The notes under the pieces are model-generated. The model ran no database searches. It was not told the origin of the DNA and was given only the letters and a program-made list of their open reading frames with translations. From an uncultured Celeribacter sp. (GTDB lineage: Bacteria > Pseudomonadota > Alphaproteobacteria > Rhodobacterales > Rhodobacteraceae), in assembly GCF_963676475.1 (NCBI RefSeq), contig NZ_OY781106.1, positions 1,240,001 to 1,304,000 on the forward strand: a DNA stretch of 64,000 bases, read 5' to 3'. The stretch's first letter is position 1. Each line of letters opens with the position of its first letter. Both the position numbers and the translations under genes were made by a program. This document shows, piece by piece, positions 25,475-33,291 of the stretch.

Positions 25475-27524
25475 TCCCCCTCTGTCGTCCCAACTGCCAC
25501 GACACCGATCCGCCCTGCACGACTCCCATGACCTCGCGGCCAAGCTGGCGGTCGATGACCGGACGCCACGGGACAAGGGTGTACTCATGGGATTTTTCGA
25601 CCACGGCGAATTTGCCACTGGATAGCTGAACAGTTCCGGTGAGCCTGCCCCTGACAGTCTCGCCGTCCGTAGCGGCGCGGAACGGCAGTCTCTTGCTCTC
25701 AGCCATCTCCGCGCCGACGCGGGCGATCTCGCGCTCGCGCAAGGTGGCGAGAAGGCTGCCCCGGTAGAAGACGCGGCCATTCCGCGCTCGGGTCGCGTCG
25801 CCCTGTTCGACATGGTGTTCGCGGCGCTGATTCATCGCCTCGCGCACCTGCTGACCGAAACCGGTTGGCGCAAGGTCGGCGATTTCGTCATGGATCAGCC
25901 TCCGATCCAGCCAGGTTGCGCCGTCCGATCCGACCTGCCTTTCCAGATCGAAGGCCGACAACACGCGAATACTGGCCTGCCGGCTGCGTTCGGCATCATG
26001 CGCAGCGGCGCGGCTCTGGTAATCCTCGGGGATGCGCCACTGATCGGCGTTGATCCGCTCGACGATCCCCGCCCGGCGCAACGCCTCCAGTCGGCGGACA
26101 TGGGCATCGACATAGCCCTTATAGTCGCCGCCGAGAACACGGCCCTCGAACTTCGCCTGCTCCAGATGACAGCTCGGACGATAGATGCCGTCCTCGGCGA
26201 TGGCGATGGCGGTGATGGTGTGGTCGGACGGCCGGGTTGCCGTTTCAGACGGGCCGATCTCGACAACGCTGCCGATGCGGGCATCCTCCAGCCGTTCGGG
26301 CGCAATGTCGGCAATGTGATGCGTCCGACCATCGATCCCGTCCAACACGATGGTCAGGTTCTCACCCAGATCGTCCGACAGATGCTTGTCCATGACGCGC
26401 CCCGTGATCGGCGTTTCGGGCGCGCGGTCATGAATCTGGAAACTCATGGGATCGCGTTCGCTACCCTCTGAACCGAGCGCCTTCTGCATGGTGCGGATGA
26501 TGTCGCCACGCGCGCCCAGATCGCGCAGCACCGGTTCCATATCCTTGCGCAATTCCCAGACGCCGGGCGCATGTTCACTCGCCAACCCCATCTTCTCCAG
26601 CTTGGCGAGGCGACGCAGGCGCAATGTTCGTTCGAACTGTCGCCTCTGTCCTGCCGGTTCGGGGCGCAGATCGAAAAAGCCTTCATCGGCTTCCTGTACC
26701 ATGGCCCGGTCGATCCGGGTGAAACGGTCCTGGTCGATCTCCGCTGAAAGTTTGCGGCTCTGTTCGATCTCCGTGACCGGGCCAAGTTCGAGGGTGGCCA
26801 ATTCGCTCGCGCGTTCAGGCAAACCGTTGGCGAGATAGTCGCCATTGATGACCAGATCGCCGCCCGCGTCATCGCGACCGTTGACGATGACATGCACATG
26901 CGGATGACCGGTATTGTGGTGATTGACGGCAACCCAATCGAGCTTCGTGCCCAGATCGGCCTCCACATGTTTCATCAGATCGCGGGTATAGGCGGTCAGG
27001 TCTGACAGCTCCGCGCCATCCTCGGGCGAGACGATGAAGCGAAACTGGTGGCGGTCATCCTTGCCGCGCTCAAGGAAATCGTCACCATCGGCGCGGTCAT
27101 CATGCGCCGAATAGAGCTGGCCGCGTTCGCCATCGCGCGAGGTGCCGTCGCGCTGCACATAACGCAGATGCGCACAGGCGCGGCCATTCTTCCCTGCCGC
27201 CCGGACGCTGCGCTGCTTGACGATCACCCGACGGCTGCCCGACTGGCGATGATGCCAGGTGCCGGAGATATTGCGGACGCGGACAAAGCTTGCGCCGCGC
27301 CCGCGTTTCACGCCCTTGCTACTGGCGGCGACGCTGTAGGAACGGCCCGGCGATGACGGACGCGATGGTGATGGTGTTGAAAATTTCTGCCCGCTCGCGG
27401 CCTGATTCTGGCGGGTGATCCGTTTGACCTGGGAGAGAAAGCTCTTGACCTTACCCGCCTTTGGCCTGTCGGAACGGATGCGACCGGGCTTGGGGCGGAA
27501 GCGGTTGTCGTCATCGGCGCTCAT
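25464..27524 (-). CDS. Relaxase (DUF3363 type, HUH nuclease)
   Basis: The protein nicks the element at oriT and leads the strand into the recipient. From MSADDDN it has 686 residues. A basic Ser/Arg/Lys-rich N-terminus precedes the relaxase domain with HLRYVQRDG (candidate catalytic Tyr at about 122) and the metal-binding run HHNTGHPHVHV at about 202-212. A long C-terminal DUF3363 region follows. Layout and neighbours match relaxases of alphaproteobacterial integrative conjugative elements, probably MOBP-like. It looks intact. Confidence 0.92.
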   Translation of the reverse strand: MSADDDNRFRPKPGRIRSDRPKAGKVKSFLSQVKRITRQNQAASGQKFSTPSPSRPSSPGRSYSVAASSKGVKRGRGASFVRVRNISGTWHHRQSGSRRVIVKQRSVRAAGKNGRACAHLRYVQRDGTSRDGERGQLYSAHDDRADGDDFLERGKDDRHQFRFIVSPEDGAELSDLTAYTRDLMKHVEADLGTKLDWVAVNHHNTGHPHVHVIVNGRDDAGGDLVINGDYLANGLPERASELATLELGPVTEIEQSRKLSAEIDQDRFTRIDRAMVQEADEGFFDLRPEPAGQRRQFERTLRLRRLAKLEKMGLASEHAPGVWELRKDMEPVLRDLGARGDIIRTMQKALGSEGSERDPMSFQIHDRAPETPITGRVMDKHLSDDLGENLTIVLDGIDGRTHHIADIAPERLEDARIGSVVEIGPSETATRPSDHTITAIAIAEDGIYRPSCHLEQAKFEGRVLGGDYKGYVDAHVRRLEALRRAGIVERINADQWRIPEDYQSRAAAHDAERSRQASIRVLSAFDLERQVGSDGATWLDRRLIHDEIADLAPTGFGQQVREAMNQRREHHVEQGDATRARNGRVFYRGSLLATLREREIARVGAEMAESKRLPFRAATDGETVRGRLTGTVQLSSGKFAVVEKSHEYTLVPWRPVIDRQLGREVMGVVQGGSVSWQLGRQRGISL

Positions 27525-27837
27525 GTGCGCAACACCGGCCAAAACCGCTGAAAACAGGCCGATATCGGCCTATGGTGCCGCTCGAAACCCTGCAAAGCCA
27601 AGGCGTTGCGCCAAATCGCGGCACGCGGGGGCAAAGACAAGAGTGCCGCGTGCGGCTCCCCTAACCAGTGTGCAGACAACAATAATTTCCAGAAGCGGCC
27701 CGACATGGTGCCGTCATCTTTAATCTTGCCCTCCCTTCCTACCGCTCTTTTCGCTTCTCCTGCCCGGACTCCTGTCACGCTGCTATCCGCATGGCTGGAT
27801 GCCGGAACTTGTGTCGCAGTGTGTGAAAGCACTGCAC
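27525..27837. other. Non-coding gap upstream of the relaxase: candidate oriT
   Basis: No convincing gene lies in this gap of about 310 bp. It holds a 16-bp perfect palindrome (AGGCCGATATCGGCCT, 27556-27571). It also holds an 8-bp inverted repeat CGCGGCAC/GTGCCGCG (27617-27624 and 27643-27650), partly overlapped by GCACGCG/CGCGTGC. Palindromes beside the relaxase start are where oriT is normally found. I cannot identify a nic sequence. Confidence 0.45.
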
Positions 27838-28527
27838 TCATGGTGCGCCTCCGTCGCTGGCATCTGCGACGAAAATGGCGTCGTCGGTGTCGCCAGTTCG
27901 TCCTTGTGACGGCGTATTCCCCGCAGCACGATCGTCGCCTGGGCGCATGACGAACAGCGGTGCGGCGCGCCAGTCTGGGGGTGGTGGCGGTTGCCGGGAC
28001 GGTGCATCGGATGGGGCTGAACCACCAAGGACCGGGACAAGTGCCGCGACATAGGCGCGGGCCTCGGCGGGCAATCGTCGGCCCGTTGCCAGATATTCGT
28101 CATAGCGACCGGGACCGGCATTATAGGCTGCCAGCATTGCCGCGACATTGCCGTAGCGGTCGAACATTTCGCGCAAGTATGCCGTGCCCGCGAGGATATT
28201 GTCGCGCGGGTCATAGGGATCGCGGCCGAGCCGGTGCCGGATGCGCAGGCCCGCCCAGGTGTCGGGCATGACCTGCATCAATCCCATTGCGCCTGCCGAC
28301 GAGACTGCCCGCACATTACCCGCACTTTCGGCGCGCATGACGGCGCGAATCCAATGCTCCGGGATACCGAACCGCTGCGATGCTTCGGCGATATGGGCGG
28401 CATACCGATCAGCGAAGGCAGCGCGCTCAACCGGTGCAGATTGCGCAAATGCAATGTTGGGTCCGGTGCAAATGGAAAGCGCGCCGACCAGTGCCGACAT
28501 CGCGTAGAAAATGGCGGATGTTCGCAT
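27838..28527 (-). CDS. Lytic transglycosylase of the transfer region
   Basis: This is a VirB1-like SLT-domain enzyme that locally opens peptidoglycan for the mating channel. The 229-residue precursor starts at 28527 behind a GGGAG site. It has a signal peptide ending near AFA|QS and the SLT domain from about residue 45 with the catalytic Glu in VMRAESAGN. SSAGAMGLMQVMPDTW and AAYNAGPGRYDEY are further SLT signatures. A Pro-rich and then acidic tail follows. Catalytic residues are present. Confidence 0.93.
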   Translation of the reverse strand: MRTSAIFYAMSALVGALSICTGPNIAFAQSAPVERAAFADRYAAHIAEASQRFGIPEHWIRAVMRAESAGNVRAVSSAGAMGLMQVMPDTWAGLRIRHRLGRDPYDPRDNILAGTAYLREMFDRYGNVAAMLAAYNAGPGRYDEYLATGRRLPAEARAYVAALVPVLGGSAPSDAPSRQPPPPPDWRAAPLFVMRPGDDRAAGNTPSQGRTGDTDDAIFVADASDGGAP

Positions 28528-28531
28528 GGCC

Positions 28532-28864
28532 TCACTCCCGCCCGTCGCGGGGTTTCTGACGGTTCCAGTGCAGTGACCATGACGTTTCGTCGTCGCCATT
28601 CTGGAAGAGATTGGCACGGATCGGCTGTTGCAAGGTGGGATCGTCCAGCAGGACGGACAGGTAGTTGCCAGCCTTTTCGCCGGTGCGTTGCCACGCCGCA
28701 CCAAGCTCCACGCCGTCGGTATCGGTATGATGAACGCGGTAATCCGGGGCGCTCTCGGCCTCTCCTCCGGCGGGGATGATCGCCAGTTCGATGTCGAGCG
28801 TGAGGGTCTGAACGCGACCGGCAAAGCCGGATTGTTCGCGCGTGAATTGACCGATCTGGGGCAT
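28532..28864 (-). CDS. DUF736 family protein
   Basis: The 110-residue protein has the conserved DUF736 start (MPQIGQFT), followed by the central pattern PDYRVHHTDTDGVELGAAW and the end region YLSVLLDDPTLQQPIRANLF. These proteins are near-universal next to the relaxase and traF in alphaproteobacterial conjugative elements; their function is unknown. It lies 4 nt upstream of the lytic transglycosylase start. Confidence 0.92.
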   Translation of the reverse strand: MPQIGQFTREQSGFAGRVQTLTLDIELAIIPAGGEAESAPDYRVHHTDTDGVELGAAWQRTGEKAGNYLSVLLDDPTLQQPIRANLFQNGDDETSWSLHWNRQKPRDGRE

Positions 28865-28900
28865 GGGAAATCTCCTGTAGTTGATTGTCGGGGGATGGGG

Positions 28901-29226
28901 TCAGGATGTCGGCGCGCGCCACTGGTAGCGCCCGTCGCTCTGTTCATCGGTCCAGAGCGGGGTCGCGCGACCGATGACGGAACTGGCGGGAAGCGGGCCG
29001 AAATAGCGGCCATCAAGGCTGTCCGGGATGTCCCGGTTCATGAGGAAAAGCTGATCGCCGGCGATGATCTTGCAGCCCTGCCAGACAGGCAGATCACGGC
29101 CCATCCGGTCGCGCTCCAACGCGTCGCCCATGGCGATTCCGTCCACGGTGATGGTGCGACCAATACGGCAAACCCGTTGCCCCGGCAGGCCGAGAACGTG
29201 CTTCAGAAGCGGCACGCCGCGCCGGG
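28901..29226 (-). pseudogene. traF: Truncated conjugative S26 peptidase TraF (catalytic serine lost)
   Basis: The C-terminal part of an S26-family TraF peptidase is clear: RGVPLLKHVLGLPG (with the general-base Lys), TITVDGIAMG, FLMNRDIPDSLDGRYFG and a final IGRATPLWTDE. The N-terminal half, with the membrane segment and the catalytic Ser that sits just before a PIG(L/Y)-type sequence, is absent. Upstream DNA belongs instead to the DUF2840 gene in another frame. The frame stays open to 29323 but that part is an out-of-frame reading of DUF2840. TraF peptidases process and cyclise TrbC pilin, so this copy should be inactive. Confidence 0.85.
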
Positions 29227-29526
29227 GCGGACATAGGGCAGCGTCTGGAACGGCTCGCCCCGGTGAACCGCCCGCACAATGTCGATGCGGGAAACCACCG
29301 TGCCATGTTCGTTTGCCGCCCATCGGACAAAGCCAAAGATGCTGTCGGGGGCAAAGCCGACGATACTGCGGCGGCGGTCGATGATCTGCTCATAGCTCTT
29401 GCGGCCAAACCGTATCCAGCGCTCGATCTTGCCCTTGTCGAAACTCAGTTCGACCAATGTGGTGGTAGGCGCGGGTCCGTCCGGCATGGGGCGGCCCTGC
29501 GCACCGTGGCGGGCGCGACGGATCAT
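29203..29526 (-). CDS. DUF2840 protein, C-terminally truncated by deletion
   Basis: The first 100 or so residues fit DUF2840 proteins of conjugative elements (VELSFDKGKIERWIRFG, RSIVGFAPDSIFGFVRWAANE, TLPYVRPG). After RPG at about 29225 the frame enters traF sequence out of frame and ends four codons later. The full protein is normally longer. The ATG overlaps the methyltransferase stop (ATGA). Function is unknown; the gene is best read as one side of a deletion junction with traF. Confidence 0.8.
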   Translation of the reverse strand: MIRRARHGAQGRPMPDGPAPTTTLVELSFDKGKIERWIRFGRKSYEQIIDRRRSIVGFAPDSIFGFVRWAANEHGTVVSRIDIVRAVHRGEPFQTLPYVRPGAACRF

Positions 29527-30761
29527 TGTTGGTCTCCGGGATTGTCATGGGGATCGCGCGCAAGCACCATGTCCAGCGCAGCTTCGGTGCGCAGGATGGC
29601 GCGGCCGATGGCTTCGGGGATTTGCGGCAGAACGGCATCCCCGAACGCGCCGACGATCAGGCTGGCCGCAGATGTCCCTTTGCGACTGCCGAGCGCAATG
29701 CGCGTGTCAGCCACCCAGGCGGAAAACCCATCATCCAGCCGTAGGTGACGGGCAAAGCCGCCGTTCCAGTCAGCCCATGGTTCTTCAACATCGCCGCCAG
29801 CGCCCGCGCGCCTGCCCATTTCTCGACCGAAGACGGGGCCAACTGGTTGGCCGTCGCGGTCGGCGTCGATGCCATCATCGTGCGGCTCATCACCGCGTCC
29901 ATGGTCGGCGAGTTGCGCCGTTCGTAGGCCGGACTCCAGCCATCCATGCGGCTGTCCCGCTTCGTCGGTGTCGGCAACGGGTCGAGCGGTTTCTCCAGCC
30001 TGCCGAAATGCAGTGCCTCGCTGATCGTCGGCGTCCGGTCGAACCGGTCCTGATCCGAGGTCATCCGCCCCTTGTGCTTGCGCAGCACGCTGCCCCGTGG
30101 GGCCGGGTTCGCTGTCGGCGTGCCCATCATCGGCATTTGCGACCGATTGCTGAACAGTTCCGCCAGCCCGGATGCCTTCATCGCCCGCCGTGCGCCCGAT
30201 CCGCCCTCCAGCCGGATACCGCCTTGCTGGGATTGGGCAACGGGCGTCGGCAAGCTGGCCGGGATCGTAGCCGATGAGCCATGACCGCTTGCGGAGGTGG
30301 TTGGCTCCGATGTCCGAAGCACCCACCACGCACGGTTCGCAGGCGTAGCCGAGCGTTTCCAGCTCATCGATGAGCCGGTCAGCGCCGCGAGTTCTGAGAT
30401 TAGCGCTGTTCTCAAAAGCGAACCAGCGAGGGCGGCAATCTCCGACAAGCCGGACGGCCTCGAAGTAGAGGCCCGACCGCTCGCCATCGACCCCTTTGCC
30501 CTTCGCGTTGGCGCTGCTGATGTCCTGGCAGGGCGGGCTGCCGACGATGATGTCGGGCAAGGCGCCAAGGTCGGAAACAAGTCGAGCTGCCGTGAGGTCG
30601 CGCACGTCTTCGTAGAGTCGGACATGGGGATTGTTCTCTGCGTAAAGGATGCGCCGCCACTCGACGATTTCGCAGGCGGCGATGGTGAGGAACCCGGCGC
30701 GGTGCAGGCCGAGCGACCAGCCTCCGGCGGCGGCGCTGAACAGATCGAGCGCGCGCATCAT
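29523..30761 (-). CDS. DNA (cytosine-5) methyltransferase
   Basis: Motif I (LDLFSAAAGGWSLGLHRAG), motif IV with the catalytic Cys (GSPPCQDIS), motif VI-like FENSAN, motif VIII-like NHLRKRSWLIG and a terminal FGDAVLPQIPEAIGRAIL (motif X-like) are present in one 412-residue frame, so a full protein is encoded. The middle part is an acidic, repetitive stretch (many ADA, ADT, ADD). In the same DNA another minus frame (29657-30625) also carries methyltransferase-like text, LPTPTKRDSRMDGWSPAYERR and YGWMMGFPPGWL. The target-recognition region may therefore be frameshifted or ambiguous. No cognate endonuclease is adjacent. It probably protects the element from host restriction. Confidence 0.85.
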   Translation of the reverse strand: MMRALDLFSAAAGGWSLGLHRAGFLTIAACEIVEWRRILYAENNPHVRLYEDVRDLTAARLVSDLGALPDIIVGSPPCQDISSANAKGKGVDGERSGLYFEAVRLVGDCRPRWFAFENSANLRTRGADRLIDELETLGYACEPCVVGASDIGANHLRKRSWLIGYDPGQLADARCPIPARRYPAGGRIGRTAGDEGIRAGGTVQQSVANADDGHADSEPGPTGQRAAQAQGADDLGSGPVRPDADDQRGTAFRQAGETARPVADTDEAGQPHGWLESGLRTAQLADHGRGDEPHDDGIDADRDGQPVGPVFGREMGRRAGAGGDVEEPWADWNGGFARHLRLDDGFSAWVADTRIALGSRKGTSAASLIVGAFGDAVLPQIPEAIGRAILRTEAALDMVLARDPHDNPGDQQ

Positions 30762-30814
30762 CGCGCATCTCGTTGTTTGGTCGTGGCGCTGGCACCATGG
30801 CCGACCTGTCCACG

Positions 30815-30841
30815 TGAACCGCCCCTTGTTTGCCGGAGGCC
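30815..30841. repeat. IS3 left terminal inverted repeat
   Basis: The left end begins TGAACCGCCCC and continues TTGTTTGCCGGAGGC. It pairs with the right end with a few mismatches after the first 11 bp. Confidence 0.8.
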
Positions 30842-30862
30842 CAGAAGTAAGGATACTGGGTT

Positions 30863-31183
30863 ATGGGAAAGACGAACAACGGAACACGCTATCCAGAGGA
30901 ACTGCGCGCGCGAGCGGTGCGGATGGTTTTGGATCACGAGAGCGAATACGCGAGCAGATCGGCGGCAATATTGTCGATCTCTCAGAAAGTTGGGTGCAGC
31001 AGGGACAGCTTGCGCATCTGGGTCAAGCAGCATGAAACGGATACCGGCAAACGCGATGGCGTGACAACGGCTGAGCGAGATCGCATCAAGGAACTTGAGC
31101 GCGAGAACCGACAGTTGCGCCAGGCCAATGAGATCCTCAAAAAGGCGTCTGCGTTTCACCCGTCACTCGAACCAGTGGCGTGA
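30863..31183 (+). CDS. IS3-family transposase OrfA
   Basis: The 106-residue protein has an N-terminal helix-turn-helix (RYPEELRARAVRMVLDHE, then SISQKVGCSRDSLRIWVKQ) and a leucine-zipper-like helix (ERDRIKELERENRQLRQANEILKKAS). It should bind the IS ends. After KKASA the normal family ending (FAQAELDRPF-type) is displaced by an insertion of about 37 nt carrying a hairpin and an in-frame TGA at 31181, so the C-terminus HPSLEPVA is atypical. Confidence 0.88.
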   Translation: MGKTNNGTRYPEELRARAVRMVLDHESEYASRSAAILSISQKVGCSRDSLRIWVKQHETDTGKRDGVTTAERDRIKELERENRQLRQANEILKKASAFHPSLEPVA

Positions 31184-31188
31184 CGGGT
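31158..31188. other. Hairpin inside the IS orfA/orfB junction
   Basis: ACCCGTCAC (31158-31166) and GTGACGGGT (31180-31188) form a 9-bp stem with a 13-nt loop. It lies in an apparent 37-nt insert between orfA codons KKASA and the displaced FAQAELDRPFRK sequence at 31194-31229. Confidence 0.7.
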
Positions 31189-31228
31189 TCAACTTTGCAC
31201 AGGCGGAGCTCGACCGCCCGTTTCGCAA

Positions 31229-32128
31229 ATGATTGCCTTCATCAAAGACTTTCGTAGGGAGCATGGGGTCGAGCCGATCTGCCGCGTTCTGCAAATCGCC
31301 CCTTCGACTTTCTATGAGCGCTTGGCCATTGAACGTGATCCTGACCGGGCTTCTGGGCGTGCTAAGCGCGATGCCTATCTGCGCAAGGAGATGAAGGACG
31401 TCTGGACGAAAAACCGGTCTGTCTACGGCGCACGAAAGCTGTGGTATGCAATGAAGCGCGAGAAGATTGATATCGCGCGTTGTACGGTTGAGCGCCTGAT
31501 GCGGCAACTCGGCATTCAAGGCGTCAGGCGCGGCAAGAAGATCAAGACGACCTATGGTCAGCCTGCGGGTCAATGCCCGCTGGACAAGGTCAATCGCCAG
31601 TTCAGGGCCTCTCAGCCAAACGAGCTTTGGGTGTCAGACTTCACGTTCGTCTCGACGTGGCGCGGTTTCGTCTATGTCGCGTTCGTCATTGATACCTTTG
31701 CCAACCGGATCGTCGGTTGGAAGGCATCTACAACACAAGACACACAATTTGTTCTGGATGCGCTCGAACAGGCAATCCATGCGCGCAGACCTTCTGAGAG
31801 GCTGATCCATCATTCTGATCGCGGCAGCCAATATGTGTCGATCAAATACACTGAAAGGCTGGCAGACGCGGGACTGGAACCATCCGTCGGCAGCGTTGGC
31901 GACAGCTATGACAACGCGCTGGCCGAGACTATCATCGGCCTGTTCAAAACCGAGGTCATCAACCGGCTGGGGCCGTGGAAATCCAAAGATCAGGTCGAAT
32001 GGGAAACCCTGCAATGGGTCGATTGGTTCAACAAGGAGCGCCTGCTCGAACCTCTTGGCTACATCACGCCAATCGAAGCAGAGGAGAAGTACAAACAAAC
32101 CTTGCAAGCGGACAAAATCGCAGCTTGA
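31229..32128 (+). CDS. IS3-family transposase OrfB (DDE catalytic part)
   Basis: The 299-residue protein has the HTH_21 region (MKDVWTKNRSVYGARKLWYAM) and an rve integrase core with the acidic triad at about Asp137 (WVSDFTF), Asp197 (HHSDRGSQY) and Glu233 (ALAETIIGLFK). It is complete. In IS3 elements an OrfAB fusion made by -1 frameshifting is the active transposase. Here orfA and orfB lie in the same frame because of the 37-nt insert, so a -1 slip would no longer join them. Confidence 0.93.
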   Translation: MIAFIKDFRREHGVEPICRVLQIAPSTFYERLAIERDPDRASGRAKRDAYLRKEMKDVWTKNRSVYGARKLWYAMKREKIDIARCTVERLMRQLGIQGVRRGKKIKTTYGQPAGQCPLDKVNRQFRASQPNELWVSDFTFVSTWRGFVYVAFVIDTFANRIVGWKASTTQDTQFVLDALEQAIHARRPSERLIHHSDRGSQYVSIKYTERLADAGLEPSVGSVGDSYDNALAETIIGLFKTEVINRLGPWKSKDQVEWETLQWVDWFNKERLLEPLGYITPIEAEEKYKQTLQADKIAA

Positions 32129-32142
32129 AATACGAAATCAAC

Positions 32143-32169
32143 AGTCTCCGGTAAAACCGGGGCGGTTCA
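32143..32169. repeat. IS3 right terminal inverted repeat
   Basis: Read on the minus strand this end begins TGAACCGCCCC and continues GGTTTTACCGGAGAC, matching the left repeat with a few mismatches. Confidence 0.8.
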
Positions 32170-32274
32170 GGGTGGAAGGGGCAGGAAAAGCCGCTGAAAT
32201 CAGATAACTTGATCGTCTAAGTCGATCATTTATGGTTACTTTTTTCTTAACATCATTCCGGCACTTCTGCCACA

Positions 32275-32300
32275 CGCCTGCCCAATTTCATGGGCAGGCG
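32275..32300. terminator. Hairpin downstream of ardA
   Basis: CGCCTGCCC (32275-32283) and GGGCAGGCG (32292-32300) form a 9-bp GC-rich stem with an 8-nt loop, 10 nt past the ardA stop. No T tract follows on the minus strand, so termination is likely only by position. The rest of the gap between the IS and ardA (32170-32274) shows no gene. Confidence 0.45.
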
Positions 32301-32309
32301 GTGCAGGTT

Positions 32310-32837
32310 TTACCTGCTGGAAAACACATGCACCTCGTCATATCCGGTCTTGACGGTGAAAAACTCGCCGTTCAGTTCGGCGTCGCGGGCCATCGCCTTC
32401 CAGTCGATATAGTAGCGCAAGGCTTCGGGGATCGTGATGCAGTCGGATGTCAGTTCTTCCATATAGTCGGCCAAGCTGGTGAACTGGCCATGATAGCAAT
32501 CCTGCAAGGCGGTTTCGGCCTGCTCGATGTCGTCATCCAGCTCCGCCAGCACGCCAGCCCCCAATGCGCCATGTTCTGCAATGAAAGCAGCCATGCGTGC
32601 GACATTCTCGATCCCGGCATATTCGTGGATGGTGACGCCCTCGAACCCCTCATAGTCGTGAATGGCGTATTCCTCGGCATCCTCAATGGGGGACCGCGCC
32701 AGCATCGTGGCAATCTCATCCCGGATAGCACCGGCATCCTGATCGGCGTCGATCCATGCGCCATGCAGGTAGCCGTTATTATAGGCCGCCAGGCAGGCAA
32801 CATAGATGCGGGGGCTGATATCGGATTGGTTGGTCAT
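32310..32837 (-). CDS. ardA: Anti-restriction protein ArdA
   Basis: ArdA is a DNA mimic that inhibits type I restriction enzymes when a conjugative element enters a new host. The 175-residue acidic protein matches the family: PRIYVACLAAYNNGYLHGAWIDA at the N-terminus, EEYAIHDYEGF and YAGIENVARMAAFI in the middle, and YIDWKAMARDAELNGEFF near the end. It is highly acidic as expected. With the DNA methyltransferase it forms a two-part anti-restriction set. Confidence 0.94.
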   Translation of the reverse strand: MTNQSDISPRIYVACLAAYNNGYLHGAWIDADQDAGAIRDEIATMLARSPIEDAEEYAIHDYEGFEGVTIHEYAGIENVARMAAFIAEHGALGAGVLAELDDDIEQAETALQDCYHGQFTSLADYMEELTSDCITIPEALRYYIDWKAMARDAELNGEFFTVKTGYDEVHVFSSR

Positions 32838-33291
32838 GTCTCTGATCCTCGGGTCTGAAGGTCAGCGAAGCGGAACGCCGCGCCTGACCTTCTGGCCGTC
32901 GCCGAGACTGGGGTAGCAACGAGCAAGGGCGACCGGGTGGAGGGGGATCACCCGGCCTGCACAAGCCCCCTGGGGCGCGGAAGGCCGGGGACACCACCCC
33001 GGACGGTTCCACTTCCCTTGCTGGCGCGAGGGCAACGCCCTTAGGAATCTACGGAACGAAACACGCGGTATTAACCGCACATGCAAAACCCCGGCGCTGG
33101 AGCACCTGGGCCACGCCGCTTCAATCATTTTGGAGGGCTATAGCGTAGGTGTAGTTCTCAGCTTCGCCGTCTTCGGCCCGCCACTTGCCTTTGATTTCAT
33201 TGAGAAATTCGGCAAGTCGCTAAATCTACTAACGCTCTACTACTCTTTTTCAACCAGTGATTTTCGGCTTAATCTACGTTAGGAAGGCACG
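32838..33291. other. Non-coding region between ardA and the nuclease gene
   Basis: No gene is supported here. Next to ardA an inverted repeat AAGGTCAG/CTGACCTT (near 32870-32905) flanks a GC-rich segment that could form an ardA leader structure. Further right the DNA turns AT-rich towards 33291, where the promoter of the plus-strand nuclease gene must lie. Minus-strand frames here are arginine/proline-rich noise. Confidence 0.5.

Larger units (their letters stand above)
30815..32169 (+). mobile_element. IS3-family insertion sequence, 1355 bp
   Basis: The element is bounded by imperfect inverted repeats that begin TGAACCGCCCC on both ends: left from 30815, right ending at 32169. The matches continue as a GCCGGAGGC-like run in the left repeat and ACCGGAGAC in the right. 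It carries orfA and orfB of the IS3 type. The flanks (ACG on the left, GGG on the right) show no 3-4 bp target duplication. It sits between the methyltransferase start and ardA and cuts the minus-strand gene order of the element. Confidence 0.88.

Noticed and set aside
32862..33128. 88-codon minus-strand frame upstream of ardA
   Set aside because: It has Arg/Pro/Cys-rich text with no ribosome binding site or similarity, in a region that looks like structured non-coding DNA.
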